Part shown: one piece after another, positions 9,498 to 20,100 of the stretch
Layout of the letters: every line of letters begins with the position of its first letter
Position numbering within the stretch: position 1 is the stretch's first letter
Notes under the pieces: generated by a model
The model's database searches: none
Told to the model about the DNA's origin: nothing
The model's input: the letters and a program-made list of their open reading frames with translations, nothing else
Assembly: GCF_013215345.1 (NCBI RefSeq)
Contig: NZ_JABSOV010000012.1
Location: 1 to 60,331 of the forward strand
Reading direction: 5' to 3'
Length of the DNA stretch: 60,331 nt
DNA from: Colwellia sp.
GTDB lineage: Bacteria; Pseudomonadota; Gammaproteobacteria; Enterobacterales; Alteromonadaceae
Translations under genes and position numbers: made by a program

Positions 9498-11969
9498 TTA
9501 GGCTGACTTGCCCCTAGATAAATCAATAGGAATTTCTTTAGGTACTTTCCAGAAACCTGCTGTCGTTTGCTTATCTAACATGACGAACAAGTCGGCTTCA
9601 GGTATCGGTTTAGAGTAATAGTAGCCTTGAATAATATCGCAATCATTTTCCGTCAAACTACGTAATTGCGCTTTAGTTTCAACCCCTTCAGCCACAACCA
9701 TTAAGCCTAGGTTTTTCACCATGGCAATAGTTGAGGTAATAATTTGAAAATCAGAGTGATTTTCAAGCATACCAAAGATGAAACTCTTATCTATTTTAAT
9801 AACATCCACCGGCATTTTCTTTAAGTAGGCTAGTGAAGAATAACCTGTACCGAAGTCGTCAATAGCAAAGCTAAAGCCAATCCTTTTTAAAGACTGCATC
9901 ATGGCAATAGTATGATCCATATCTTTCACTAACGTTTGCTCGGTTAATTCTAACTCAAAAGTCTGCGCGCTAATGGAAAACTCTAGCAGTAGTTCTTTTA
10001 AGAAATGCGGTAAATTACTGTCAATAAACTGCCCCGCAGATAAGTTAATGGCAATGCGCACATCATCTAAACCATGTTTTTTAATGGCTACCGCAATCTC
10101 AAAGCAGCGTCGAATAATCCAATAACCGAGCTCAATCATGTGCTGCGAGTTTTCTAGAATAGGGATGAAGTCTTCAGGAGAGATCATACCGCGCTCAGGG
10201 TGTTGCCAGCGCAGCAGAGCTTCAAAACCATAGAGTTTTTTCGTTTTAGCACATATTTGTGGTTGCAGACTTAAGCTAAACTGCTGTTTGGCTAGCGCTT
10301 GTCTCACTTCACCTTCGAGCATAACTCGATGAGCAACACGTTGAAACATTTCTTGATGATAAACATGATATTGTCCGCCACCATTATCTTTTGCTTCATA
10401 CATAGCGATATCGGCATGACTGATCAAATCATCCGACTTCTCAGTAGCCGATTCCGTATATGCTATGCCGATACTGGTCGATACATAAAAAATATTTGAG
10501 CCTAACTTAATCGGTTCTTTAAACTGCAGCAGTACCTTCTCAGCAACTTCAATGGCCTCATCAACATTTTTAAGGTGACTCAATACAATAACAAATTCAT
10601 CACCACCAAAGCGAGTGGCTAGGTCTATATCACCAACACTAACACGAACACGCTCAGCCGCTTGAATAAGGAGTTTATCGCCAATATTGTGACCATTACT
10701 ATCATTTACCTTTTTAAAGTCATCTAAATCGAGAAATAGTACTGCGACACCGCTTTTATGACGAGCAATATTGGCCAGTGATTTACGTAACTGATAGTTC
10801 AGCATATTTCTATTTGGCAGGCCGGTAAGTAAGTCATACATGGCGATATTTTCTAACTCTTTGGTCTTTTGCTCAACCACTAAGTTAAGTTGCTCTAGCT
10901 CAAAGCTAAGCTCTTGTGATGAGTGCGTTAATATATCCAACTCATCGGCAAACATTCTCGGTCTTTTTAAGTCAACCTGTCGAAATTCATCAAACTTTTT
11001 TTGCGCTAATAAAGGTAAGGCATTAGAGAGCAATAATAGTCGCTTGGTAAACGGGCTAGAGATAAAATAAACAAAGGCTGCTAACAAACTAAAGATAAGG
11101 CTTAGCGACAAAATAAAGCGTAGCTGATAAGCATCATTCTTAGCTTTAAATGCCGAAACATCATCAATTAACACGAGATAAAAGCCCTGATCTTCCTGTA
11201 TTACTAGTTCGAGTAAATTAAGTAAGTAACTATTATTATCAATCTCAAGGTGCAAGCCCTGCTCTAGGATAGTATTTAAGGTTGAGTCGGACTTACCTAA
11301 GGTAAGCAGGGATTCCGTTAGGGTCATATTCGACGCTGAAATAACTTTTGCATTGGCAGTATTAATTTCATTATTAGCCGGATTAGCTATACGAATAACA
11401 GCCACATCTCTATCTAAAGTGGTTTTAAGAGCAAACAGCATATCCACTAATGAAGTGCTCATAGTGACAACAACCATATCACCATTTTTATTCAGTAAAG
11501 GTAAACTCAATAATAATTGACAGCTTTGAGGGCAATAAATTCTATGTTTAGGCTCTTGCTGTTTGAACACTTGGGCAATGTTATCCTGCACAGCTTGAGG
11601 GAAGTCTTTAGTTGAAAACAAGATATTTTGATTGTCATCAACCAGCCAAATATCCTCTACGTTGAGGTGCAATTGTAATGCGTCATATTGCTTTTCAAGC
11701 TGCTTGGTTAGGTTGGAGAAGTCATCATGCTCTGATAATTGGATTAGATCGGTAAAGGATTCTAACCAAACCGTTAATTTGGTACGTAATATATTATTGT
11801 GCAAATTGACTTGCAGCTGACCTTGCACGGTATTATTTTGCTGAAACTCTTGGTAGTCTTGCTGTAAACGCCAATATGACAGCGAAGAAAAACCCACCGC
11901 TAAAAAGAGTAAGGTTGATACAATCAGTATCATCAGTTTGGTTGGAACACCGATAAATTTTTTATTCAT
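9498..11969 (-). CDS. Membrane sensor with GGDEF and EAL domains (c-di-GMP turnover)
   Basis: The protein has 823 residues. Membrane helices at ~10-32 and ~284-304 enclose a periplasmic sensing domain of about 250 residues. A linker, a GGDEF domain with an intact motif (RFGGDEF, ~455) and an EAL domain with an intact signature (FEALLRW, ~582; later DDFGTGYSSL) follow. Both catalytic signatures are present, so it may make and/or degrade c-di-GMP; which activity prevails cannot be read from sequence. It is the last gene of an operon, 13 bases behind the porin-like gene. This suggests that its input is linked to the periplasmic binding protein and porin encoded with it (inference). Confidence 0.92.
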   Translation of the reverse strand: MNKKFIGVPTKLMILIVSTLLFLAVGFSSLSYWRLQQDYQEFQQNNTVQGQLQVNLHNNILRTKLTVWLESFTDLIQLSEHDDFSNLTKQLEKQYDALQLHLNVEDIWLVDDNQNILFSTKDFPQAVQDNIAQVFKQQEPKHRIYCPQSCQLLLSLPLLNKNGDMVVVTMSTSLVDMLFALKTTLDRDVAVIRIANPANNEINTANAKVISASNMTLTESLLTLGKSDSTLNTILEQGLHLEIDNNSYLLNLLELVIQEDQGFYLVLIDDVSAFKAKNDAYQLRFILSLSLIFSLLAAFVYFISSPFTKRLLLLSNALPLLAQKKFDEFRQVDLKRPRMFADELDILTHSSQELSFELEQLNLVVEQKTKELENIAMYDLLTGLPNRNMLNYQLRKSLANIARHKSGVAVLFLDLDDFKKVNDSNGHNIGDKLLIQAAERVRVSVGDIDLATRFGGDEFVIVLSHLKNVDEAIEVAEKVLLQFKEPIKLGSNIFYVSTSIGIAYTESATEKSDDLISHADIAMYEAKDNGGGQYHVYHQEMFQRVAHRVMLEGEVRQALAKQQFSLSLQPQICAKTKKLYGFEALLRWQHPERGMISPEDFIPILENSQHMIELGYWIIRRCFEIAVAIKKHGLDDVRIAINLSAGQFIDSNLPHFLKELLLEFSISAQTFELELTEQTLVKDMDHTIAMMQSLKRIGFSFAIDDFGTGYSSLAYLKKMPVDVIKIDKSFIFGMLENHSDFQIITSTIAMVKNLGLMVVAEGVETKAQLRSLTENDCDIIQGYYYSKPIPEADLFVMLDKQTTAGFWKVPKEIPIDLSRGKSA

Positions 11970-11982
11970 TAAAGTACTACTT

Positions 11983-13275
11983 CTAGAACCAATACATCAA
12001 TTGTACGGCCCACATTTGCCAATCTTCGGAATTATTAATTTCAGGGTTAGGAGCTACAACAGGAGTTAACCTACCAGCACCTCTTACCCAATGATATTCA
12101 GCCCGAATACTAAAGTTACTGGTAAAATCATAATTAACACCTAAGGTGATATCTTTATGAAAACCAAAATAATATGGAATAGCTCCTCCTGTACTTTCTT
12201 CCAATTCTTTGCCGTCTTTATCATCTTTATCTAGATAGAAGTCTTCATATCTCGCTAAGAAAGTTAATTTTTGCGTTAACTTATAGCGTGATTGTAAATA
12301 AAAACCTTGGCCAATATTATCGAGTTTAAAAGCCGGAAAATAAAAACCATCGATGGTAAATCGCTGTTGATATATCTCACCACTGAACTCCCATTTTTCA
12401 CCTTCATAGATGGCATTCATGGTATAAAACTGAAAGGTAAAGCCACTATCATAAAAAAAGTCACCCTTAGCTGGACCGGCACTGTCATAGGTAAAGCCTG
12501 CATCAAGCAGTGACACACCAAAACGCCACGGAGAAAACGCCGGTTGCCAATATAAACTTGCTTGGCTATCGTAATCTTGCTCGGCACTACCTTGAGCATA
12601 CTCACTCAATATATTCTTGGTCTGCTCATCGGAAATAGGCGATGAACCATAGCTAAGTTGAAAATCAAAATTACCATATTCATCGGTACTGTGACTTAAT
12701 TTCGCCGCGATACCATCACTTCCCACGGCAATATCTCTAAAGCCATCAAAATAAACAGATTGCGGCAGAATAATACTGGGTCTAGCAAAGGGGATATCTC
12801 TAGAACTTGAATAAAGCCAATGATTATTTTTAAAGCGGCCTAAATAAATATTGGCTTGCCAATGTTCATCAGTAAACGCTGACCAGTCTAACAGTGCATA
12901 ATCTACTCGGGCACCTTGTGCATAACGATTACCACCGTCTAAATAAACCACCTGACCAGCCAAACGAAACTTATTTGTTAATTGATATGAGACATTGAGG
13001 CCAATTTCGGTTAATTCCGTCGAAAGTTCACCGTCATCATTAACAAAATCACTGCCGTTTACGTCAATAATGCCCTGTGAAATAAAGCCATGCAGTTGAA
13101 AGTCTTGCGAGTTAGTATAAGTTTTCCCCTCCTCTGCTTGTGCTTTAGTGGCAATACATGCGACCAATAAAAAAGTGCACAACAGTGTTCGGGAAAAAAA
13201 GCTTCGAGAACAATACAAAATATTAACTCTGCTAGCTATTGCTACTGCAGCATTAGTCTTTAATTTTGACAACAT
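11983..13275 (-). CDS. Porin-like outer-membrane beta-barrel protein
   Basis: The protein has 430 residues. A long N-terminal region with a hydrophobic signal (LLCTFLLVACIATKAQA, cleavage ~47) is followed by alternating polar/hydrophobic strands rich in Tyr/Trp/Phe, and it ends in an aromatic residue (LMYWF), the usual C-terminal signal of outer-membrane barrels. Early residues (FQLHGFISQGI) resemble a porin family common beside c-di-GMP genes in marine gammaproteobacteria. Its start overlaps the end of the upstream PstS-like gene by 23 bases, so the two are probably translationally coupled. The solute is unknown. Confidence 0.8.
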   Translation of the reverse strand: MLSKLKTNAAVAIASRVNILYCSRSFFSRTLLCTFLLVACIATKAQAEEGKTYTNSQDFQLHGFISQGIIDVNGSDFVNDDGELSTELTEIGLNVSYQLTNKFRLAGQVVYLDGGNRYAQGARVDYALLDWSAFTDEHWQANIYLGRFKNNHWLYSSSRDIPFARPSIILPQSVYFDGFRDIAVGSDGIAAKLSHSTDEYGNFDFQLSYGSSPISDEQTKNILSEYAQGSAEQDYDSQASLYWQPAFSPWRFGVSLLDAGFTYDSAGPAKGDFFYDSGFTFQFYTMNAIYEGEKWEFSGEIYQQRFTIDGFYFPAFKLDNIGQGFYLQSRYKLTQKLTFLARYEDFYLDKDDKDGKELEESTGGAIPYYFGFHKDITLGVNYDFTSNFSIRAEYHWVRGAGRLTPVVAPNPEINNSEDWQMWAVQLMYWF

Positions 13276-13729
13276 TTACTACTCCTTGACTGCTAACCTT
13301 CGACTCTTCATCCATATGAAGTGGCTCTTGACTCCGAGAGTCATTATTACTTTGCCTTAATAGCACTAACGTTGCTTCACCTATATATCCAATAGCGCCA
13401 GGGGTATTCGTTACTGCTTGGATAAGTTCTTGTTCAGATTTTACAATTGTCGGTGCTACCCCTAAACCTGAATAAGTTAATTTATGCCAGATACGATTGA
13501 GTTGATAAGGGAATATTTGCAAACGCTCTTTGGCAAAGCGTTGGTGAAGTTCATGCTGACTTGGTAAAACAAATACGGTAATAGCATGGTTATCACTCCA
13601 ACGTAATTGACGCATAGTATAAATACGTCGCAGCTGTGATTTAGTTAAGCTACTTTGAGTAACTTGTGGGTGGGTGACTACTTCAATAGCGGCAACTTGT
13701 CGGGTCACAAGGCACGCTAGCATAAGCAC
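13253..13729 (-). CDS. PstS-like periplasmic (phosphate-type) binding protein, short
   Basis: At ~158 residues it is about half the length of PstS. Features of the phosphate-binding-protein-like family include LTKSQLRRIYTMRQLRWSD (~29-47) and the late NTPGAIGYIGE motif. The assigned start (GTG 13729, or ATG 13723) has no clear ribosome site. The frame stays open upstream to a TAG and encodes KHYFLAIVLMLACLV, a better signal peptide, so translation may begin at a rare codon a little further up. It is the first gene of an operon with the porin-like and GGDEF-EAL genes. It probably delivers a ligand signal rather than feeding an ABC transporter, as no permease is present. Confidence 0.75.
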   Translation of the reverse strand: MLMLACLVTRQVAAIEVVTHPQVTQSSLTKSQLRRIYTMRQLRWSDNHAITVFVLPSQHELHQRFAKERLQIFPYQLNRIWHKLTYSGLGVAPTIVKSEQELIQAVTNTPGAIGYIGEATLVLLRQSNNDSRSQEPLHMDEESKVSSQGVVNVVKIKD

Positions 13730-14035
13730 AATAGCCAGAAAATAGTGTTTAATAAGGAAGCCCTATAATAAAGCTGAAAAAATATAAAAAATACGTTTAA
13801 AATCAATACAATAATAACTACAACTAGCTAATGATAGCCCAAATTAGTAGAAAATCAAACACCTAGCTTGCCCCTAAAGAGGTTTGACCAGTACTTTGCT
13901 GCTATATTCTGCGAAAACATGGCTATTATCGCCAATAACAAAATAATAGTAAAAAAGCATTTTTTTTAGTTCACAGTACAGCTATTTTGTGTAATTATTA
14001 GCACCAATGATTTTTTAATGGTGTTTTAGCAGAAG
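13730..14035. other. Divergent intergenic region
   Basis: This AT-rich spacer separates the c-di-GMP operon (minus) from aroQ (plus). Both promoters should lie here. TATTAT in the minus strand (around 13760-13770) could be the -10 of the PstS-like gene. No ORF or strong repeat is seen. Confidence 0.5.
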
Positions 14036-14506
14036 ATGAGCACAAAGTTTACAGTTTTAGTGTTAAATGGCCCCAATTTAAATATGCTGGGCAAGCGAGA
14101 GCCTGCTATATACGGTAAGCAAAGCTTATCTGACATTATTGCTGAGCTCAGCTTGCAAGCTGCTGACAAGCATATTGAGTTAAAGCATCTACAAAGTAAT
14201 GCTGAGCACAAATTAATCGATGCGATTCAACAAGGCTTTCAACAGGTAGATTTTATCATCATCAACCCTGCTGCATACACTCATACCAGTGTCGCTATAA
14301 GAGATGCTCTACTTGCTGTTGCCATACCTTTTATCGAAGTACATTTATCAAATGTGCATGCCCGTGAAGCTTTTAGAAAGCACTCTTATTTATCTGATAT
14401 CGCCGTAGGCGTTATTTGCGGTTTTGGTGCGCAAGGTTATAGCTTTGCCCTAGAAGCGGCTAATGCTCACTTAAACAAGGCGCAAGCGAGCAATAAGAAT
14501 CAATAA
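14036..14506 (+). CDS. aroQ: 3-Dehydroquinate dehydratase, type II
   Basis: The protein has 156 residues, typical for the small dodecameric type II enzyme. Motifs are [17 protein letters not shown] with the catalytic Tyr, [18 protein letters not shown] with the catalytic His, and [17 protein letters not shown] for substrate binding. It converts 3-dehydroquinate to 3-dehydroshikimate in the cytosol (shikimate pathway). It is followed by accB after 79 bases, a gene order shared by many gammaproteobacteria. Confidence 0.97.
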   Translation: MSTKFTVLVLNGPNLNMLGKREPAIYGKQSLSDIIAELSLQAADKHIELKHLQSNAEHKLIDAIQQGFQQVDFIIINPAAYTHTSVAIRDALLAVAIPFIEVHLSNVHAREAFRKHSYLSDIAVGVICGFGAQGYSFALEAANAHLNKAQASNKNQ

Positions 14507-14585
14507 CAAAACGTAACGGTTAATGATTGATTATTAACCTACATTGAAAAATATTAATTTTAGTAACCCAAATTAAGGTGTTCCC

Positions 14586-15029
14586 ATGGATATTCGTAAA
14601 ATCAAAAAACTTATCGAGCTAGTTGAAGAGTCAGGTATCAACGAACTAGAGATCTCTGAAGGTGAAGAATCAGTACGCATTTGTCGTGGCGCTACTGTCG
14701 TTGCTGCAGCCCCTGCTGCAGTTGCAGCCCCTGTTGCTGCCCCACTTGCTGCTGTTGCCGCTGCCCCAGCTGAAGCCGCTGCCCCAGTAATTACGGGTCA
14801 TATCGTGCGTTCTCCTATGGTTGGTACTTACTACGCATCAGCTTCACCTGATTCGCCAGCATTTGCTGAAGTAGGTAAACATGTAAATGCTGGTGATACT
14901 TTATGTATTGTTGAAGCAATGAAAATGATGAACCAAATTGAAGCAGACAAGTCTGGCGTAATTAAAGAAATCTTAGCGCAAAATGAAGATGCTATTGAAT
15001 TTGACCAACCGCTATTCATCATTGAATAA
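14586..15029 (+). CDS. accB: Biotin carboxyl carrier protein of acetyl-CoA carboxylase
   Basis: The protein has 147 residues. The N-terminal helix region ([18 protein letters not shown]) is followed by an Ala/Pro-rich flexible linker (~38-72) and a C-terminal biotinyl domain with the biotin lysine in [12 protein letters not shown] (~119). It carries CO2 as carboxybiotin between AccC and AccAD in the first step of fatty-acid synthesis. Unlike the usual short spacing, 207 bases separate it from accC; most of that is a repeat element at 15041-15205. Confidence 0.97.
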   Translation: MDIRKIKKLIELVEESGINELEISEGEESVRICRGATVVAAAPAAVAAPVAAPLAAVAAAPAEAAAPVITGHIVRSPMVGTYYASASPDSPAFAEVGKHVNAGDTLCIVEAMKMMNQIEADKSGVIKEILAQNEDAIEFDQPLFIIE

Positions 15030-15040
15030 ACCCATTTATC

Positions 15041-15205
15041 TAATACCTGTTTCATTAATTAAGTGATCTATTTTATACGTAGGAAAAAGTACCAAATACA
15101 AGGCTTTTATTTTAATACTAGTTGTTCTAATTATTAAATAAATAACGAAGTAGTTGGTGATTTTAACAAGTATAAATGATCATATAGTTAGTGAGATTGG
15201 TATAA
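15041..15205. mobile_element. MITE-like inverted-repeat element between accB and accC
   Basis: The left end (15041-15078, TAATACCTGTTTCATTAA...) and the reverse complement of the right end (15170-15205, TTATACCAATCTCACTAA...) align over about 35 bases with shared blocks ATACC, TCA-TAA, TGATC and TTTATAC. The ~165-bp unit has no ORF and no transposase. Its outer ATACCAA-type bases resemble those of the larger elements at 59061 and 50864. No clear target duplication is visible. Confidence 0.6.
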
Positions 15206-15236
15206 AACAAAAGATTTCAAACATAAGGGTTATTCC

Positions 15237-16583
15237 ATGTTAGAGAAAGTTGTTATCGCCAATCGTGGCGAAATTGCCTTAAGAATATTGCGCGCTTGTA
15301 AAGAGCTTGGTATCAAAACTGTCGCTGTTCATTCAACGGCTGATAAAAACCTTAAACACGTTTTATTAGCGGATGAAACCATTTGTATTGGTAAAGCACC
15401 TGCACCTGATAGCTATCTTAATATACCGGCAATCATTACCGCAGCAGAAGTAACCAATGCTGTTGCTATTCATCCCGGTTATGGCTTTTTAGCAGAAAAT
15501 GCTGATTTTGCTGAACAAGTTGAAAATTCTGGTTTTGCCTTTATCGGTCCAAAAGCAGAAAGCATCCGTATCATGGGTGATAAAGTTCAAGCTATCAAAG
15601 CAATGAAAATTGCCGGTGTGCCCTGTGTACCTGGCTCTGACGGTCCATTGACTGAAGATGAAGCAGCAAACAAAGCCCATGCTAAACGTATCGGTTACCC
15701 AGTAATCATTAAAGCAGCTGGTGGTGGTGGTGGTCGCGGTATGCGCGTAGTGCGCAGTGAAGAAGAATTGGTTGAGTCTATTGCCTTAACCAAAAAAGAA
15801 GCCGGTACTATTTTCAAAAATGACATGGTTTACATGGAAAAATTCCTTGAAAATCCACGTCATGTTGAAATTCAAATAATGGCTGACGGCAAAGGCGCTG
15901 CAATTCATTTAGGTGAACGTGATTGTTCAATGCAACGTCGTCATCAAAAAGTAGTAGAGGAAGCTCCTGCACCAGGTATTACCCCTGAAATGCGCGCTAA
16001 AATCGGTGAGCGTTGTTGTAAAGCTTGTATTGACATTAACTACCGCGGCGCGGGTACTTTTGAATTCTTGTATGAAAATGGTGAATTCTACTTCATTGAA
16101 ATGAATACACGTATTCAGGTTGAGCATCCTGTTACTGAAATGATCACCGGTGTAGATTTGATCAAAGAGCAACTACGTGTTGCTGCTGGACAACCGTTAT
16201 CATATACCCAAGACGATATTAAAATTTCAGGTCACTCAATTGAGTGTCGTATTAATGCTGAAGACCCTCGTACTTTTATCCCATCTCCGGGTAAAATCAC
16301 CCGTTTCCACCCACCAGGTGGTTTAGGTGTACGTTGGGATTCTCATATTTATGCCGGTTATTCTGTGCCGCCACATTACGACTCTATGATTGGTAAGCTG
16401 ATCACTTGGGGTGATAACCGTGATGTTGCAATTGCACGTATGCGTAATGCCTTAGCAGAATTAGTGATTGATGGCATAAAAACCAACATTACTTTACATC
16501 AAGATATTTTAAGTGATCAAGGTTTTGTCAATGGTGGTGCTAACATTCATTACTTAGAGCACAAGTTAGCTGAGCTAGATTAG
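15237..16583 (+). CDS. accC: Biotin carboxylase subunit of acetyl-CoA carboxylase
   Basis: The protein has 448 residues, full length. It begins [17 protein letters not shown], carries the glycine-rich ATP-grasp loop ([13 protein letters not shown], ~160), and has the catalytic [12 protein letters not shown] and [14 protein letters not shown] segments. It carboxylates the biotin on AccB using ATP and bicarbonate. An ATAAGGGTTATTCC leader provides the ribosome site. It normally forms an operon with accB; here the 15041-15205 element lies between them. Confidence 0.98.
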   Translation: MLEKVVIANRGEIALRILRACKELGIKTVAVHSTADKNLKHVLLADETICIGKAPAPDSYLNIPAIITAAEVTNAVAIHPGYGFLAENADFAEQVENSGFAFIGPKAESIRIMGDKVQAIKAMKIAGVPCVPGSDGPLTEDEAANKAHAKRIGYPVIIKAAGGGGGRGMRVVRSEEELVESIALTKKEAGTIFKNDMVYMEKFLENPRHVEIQIMADGKGAAIHLGERDCSMQRRHQKVVEEAPAPGITPEMRAKIGERCCKACIDINYRGAGTFEFLYENGEFYFIEMNTRIQVEHPVTEMITGVDLIKEQLRVAAGQPLSYTQDDIKISGHSIECRINAEDPRTFIPSPGKITRFHPPGGLGVRWDSHIYAGYSVPPHYDSMIGKLITWGDNRDVAIARMRNALAELVIDGIKTNITLHQDILSDQGFVNGGANIHYLEHKLAELD

Positions 16584-16604
16584 TTTTTGTTAGCAACTAA
16601 CATT

Positions 16605-16733
16605 GCTCACTCCTAGACATCATGTCTGTGTGAGCTAGCAGAATACGGCTTTGCTCACTCCTAGACTCCTTGTCTTTGTGAGCTAACAGAATACGGCTTT
16701 GCTCACTCCTAGACTCCATGTCTTTTTGAGCTA
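16605..16733. repeat. 48-bp tandem repeat, about 2.7 copies
   Basis: GCTCACTCCTAGAC starts at 16605, 16653 and 16701, an exact 48-base period. Each unit can fold: GCTCAC pairs with GTGAGC, and inside it AGACA pairs with TGTCT (best in copy 1, decayed in copy 3). It sits between the accC stop and the terminator at 16757. Confidence 0.85.
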
Positions 16734-16756
16734 CCGTACATCCTGTACATAATTTT

Positions 16757-16784
16757 AAAAGCCCTGCAATTGCAGGGCTTTTTT
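16757..16784 (+). terminator. Rho-independent terminator behind accC
   Basis: AAAAGCCCTGCAA is directly followed by its full complement TTGCAGGGCTTTT, then more T. The stem is strong and GC-rich at its centre. It can work in both directions, but the genes around it make it the end of the accB-accC transcript. Confidence 0.85.
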
Positions 16785-16853
16785 GTTATTCTAGCCTTAA
16801 TAATCTAAGTACATTTTAGAAAATATTTCATTTATTTTGAGTTAAAAAAGCTT

Positions 16854-17021
16854 ATGTCCAATTCCCATGAAAAACCCCTAGCGCCTGCCGATGACGATTG
16901 TTGTGGTGGCGGCGCCTGTAATCCCTGTGTATGGGATGGCTATTACCTTGAATTACAAACGTGGCGTATAGAAGAAGCAAAACGCAGGGAACAAGCTGAA
17001 GCAGAGAAAAACTCAGAATAA
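16854..17021 (+). CDS. Small Cys-rich protein with oxidoreductase-like N-terminal motif
   Basis: This is a 55-residue ORF starting at ATG 16854. It carries DDDCCGGGACNPCVWDGYY (~19-37), the CC-x-G-x-C-x-x-C-V-W-D-x-Y signature of the 'oxidoreductase-like' domain family, followed by a charged Glu/Arg/Lys-rich helix (~40-54). The four cysteines could bind a metal or cofactor; the function is not known. It stands alone between two terminators (16757 and 17043), so it is its own transcription unit. Confidence 0.75.
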   Translation: MSNSHEKPLAPADDDCCGGGACNPCVWDGYYLELQTWRIEEAKRREQAEAEKNSE

Positions 17022-17042
17022 GTCATTATTAAAAATCAATAA

Positions 17043-17077
17043 AAAAGCCAGTAATGCTTTAGCTTTACTGGCTTTTT
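17043..17077 (+). terminator. Bidirectional terminator
   Basis: AAAAGCCAGTAA (17043-17054) and TTACTGGCTTTT (from 17065) form a 12-bp perfect stem with A- and T-runs on the outer sides. It can end both the small plus-strand gene and the minus-strand RND operon converging from the right. Confidence 0.85.
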
Positions 17078-17133
17078 ATTATGCTAAATTAGAATACTGA
17101 ATACTTACCCTAGAAGGTATTTATAATTATTCA

Positions 17134-20100
17134 TTACACCTTGGCAATACGCTTAGCAAAGCTATTGGCATTATTAAAGCCAATACTTGAGTTTCTCGCC
17201 AACCGACTAAACATCAAGTAACACCAAGGAACTAGGTATAAACTGGTCACTGTTGAGAAGGTTAAACCGCCAATAATTGCCATAGCCAAAGGCGCGTAAG
17301 ACGGGCCATCTCCGCCGATTTGTGTTGAGCCTAGGGCAAGTGGCACCATACCTAATACTGTCGTTGCCACCGTCATTAACACTGGGCGCAGTCGAGTAAT
17401 ACAAATATCGGCAATCACTGTTTCCAATTCATCAATTTTTGGCGACATCTGATTTATTTGATCTATGAGCACAATACCATTATTGACCACTATGCCCATT
17501 AATATCAAAATGCCAATCATACCCATCACCGACATACTGCTATCGGTAAGCAGGAAGAACCAGAAGACACCGACAATTGAATATAAAATAGAGCTAATAA
17601 TAGCCGCTGGTAATAATAACGACTCAAATAAAGCTGCCATCACGATGTAAATCATAGCTAAAGCTAACAGCATATTCACCAGCATAATATTTTCCTCTTG
17701 TTGCTGACGATTAAAACCACGCCCCAACTTCCAGGTGTAACCCACAGGTAAATTCAAGGTATCCATGGCCTGTTCAATACGCTCTTGTGCTTGCTCCATG
17801 GTGATGTCATTCAAGTTTGCCCCTATGGTCAATGCAGTTTGTCGCTCTTCACGATAAATTGCCGATAGCCTTGGCTGAACCTTAAATTGAGCAACACTTT
17901 CTAAACTAATAGTTTGGCCATCAATTTCGGTAATAGGCAATTTTTTCAATTCATTTAACGAGTACTTAAGGCGTTCATCATAAAGTAGACGAATATTTAC
18001 TTCGCCATTGGGATCATGACGAAAACTACGCAGTTCAAGTCCGCGCAATGCTGTACCTACTATTTGCGCCACTTGCCGAGAATCAAGCCCCAATTGATTC
18101 GCTTTAAATCGGTCTATTACCACCACCATTTCTTTTTGATGTTGTGAGACATCACTTTTTACATCCGTTAAACCGTCAACATGGGCAAGTACCGGTACGA
18201 TTTGCTCAGAAAGTTTCATCAACATTTCAGTTGAGGCACCCAACAAGGTAACGCTGACACCACCAGCTTTAGCACTCTGCCAACCAAAATCGGGTTTAGC
18301 CTCAGAAAATACCGGCATATTTTTTCGGATACGCTCTTTCAATTCATTCATTGAAATATCGCGACTTTCTTTCAACAATAAAGTCGAAGAGGCACGTTCA
18401 CCACTGTAATAACTGTAAACAGACTCAATATAGAACTCTTCTTTATGTTTATATAAATATTCTTCCATGCGATTTACCATAGCTTCGACATGCTCAAGTG
18501 GAAACTGACCTTCGACGTGGTAGCGCATAAACAAACGAGTACCGTCTTGATTGTCATTATTGTCTGAAGTAATCACGCCCATAGGGATTGCCGTACTGGC
18601 TAAAATCAACAATGCACAAAAGCCAGTAATTTTAGGATGTGCTAACACCCATGACAGGCTTTTTTTGTAGCGCATACTGCCTTTGTTACCTGCTGCACTG
18701 TCCTCTTGATTAGGCAATGAGTTATACGATGGATTAGACGATGTGTTAGTCGATTTATTTGCCAGTTTTTTTATTGTTGCCTTGCTAGGTTTTGCTGCCA
18801 GACTTTCTAGTGGCATCTTACTTAACAGCAAGGGTAATAAGGTTTTGGCAATTAATAATGATGCCGCTAATGATATACAGATGGCGATAGCTACATGTTC
18901 CAAGAAAACCGTCAACTGTACTTTTTCGCCAATGATATTGGGCAAAAATACTATCATAGTGGTTAGTGTACCCGTCATTACCGCTAACGAGACTTTATCA
19001 ACACCGCGTAATATATTGTCAATTTTTTCTTGTTTAGTACTTGCTGGATTATTTCGGTGCTCCGCAGCGATAGACTCGGTGATAACCACAGAATTATCAA
19101 CCAGCATACCGACCGCTAATAATAGCCCCATCATTGATAGAATATTGAGTGTGTAACCTAAAAAGTACATCACAGCTAAGGTTATACAAATTGAAAAAGG
19201 CACGGAAGCAACCACTAAAATAGTGGCGGTAGTGTTGCGCAGAAATAGAAATAACACAATAAATGACAATGTGGCGCCAATGCCACCGGCCATCAATAAA
19301 TCAGACAAAGAATCGGTTACCCCTTTCGCCTGGTCCTCCATCATAAAAATATTGATGCCATTAAACTGAGGGCTATTAGATATTTCATCAACGGCACTCA
19401 CCACTCGGCCGGCAACATCAACTAAATTAGCGCTAGACTCTTTAAAAATATTAACACCTATAGCGTAACTTCTATCTAAATGTCGACCGTCGATTCTTTC
19501 TGGCTGCTCAAATAATACTTGGGCAACATCACCAAGATAAACATTCTTTTTAACCATCAGTTCTCTAATATCATTTAGCTCGGTAAATTCACCTTTAGGG
19601 CTAATGCGAATAGTGTTGGTTGCTGACTTTAATGAGCCGGCATTAATAGTAAAGTTATGCGCCTGTAGCACTTTAGTTAACTCGCGCACATCAACATTGT
19701 GACTTGCCATACGGTCACTTATTAAGCGAATAGAAATTTGTCGTTGATCTACGCCATAAAGCTCAACTTTTGAAACCCCTGACATGCGCTCAAGTGGCTT
19801 TTTCAAATAATTATTAAGCAGTTGAAAGCTATTTTGTAATTCACGTTCACTGGAAATACGTAAGGTTAAAATAGGCATATCTGCGGTAGAAAATTGATAG
19901 ACAAACACCCGCTGTAAATCTTCCGGTAATAAATGCCGCACCGCATCAATTTTTTCCCGCGCTTCTATCGCTTTGCCCGTTAGGCTACTTTCCCATGCAA
20001 CTTCAATACTTATTTCTGCGCCATGCTCTGTTGAGCGAGAACTGAGTCGCTGTATTCCTCCCATAGTTGCCAGTGCTTCTTCAAGGGGTTTGGTTACTAA

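Noticed and set aside
16605-16733. CRISPR-like array
   Set aside because: The units are contiguous and have no unique spacers, and there are only about 2.7 of them. No cas gene is in the window.
18743-19156. 137-codon plus-strand frame inside the second RND gene
   Set aside because: It lies wholly within a well-supported pump gene on the opposite strand and has no ribosome site or motif.
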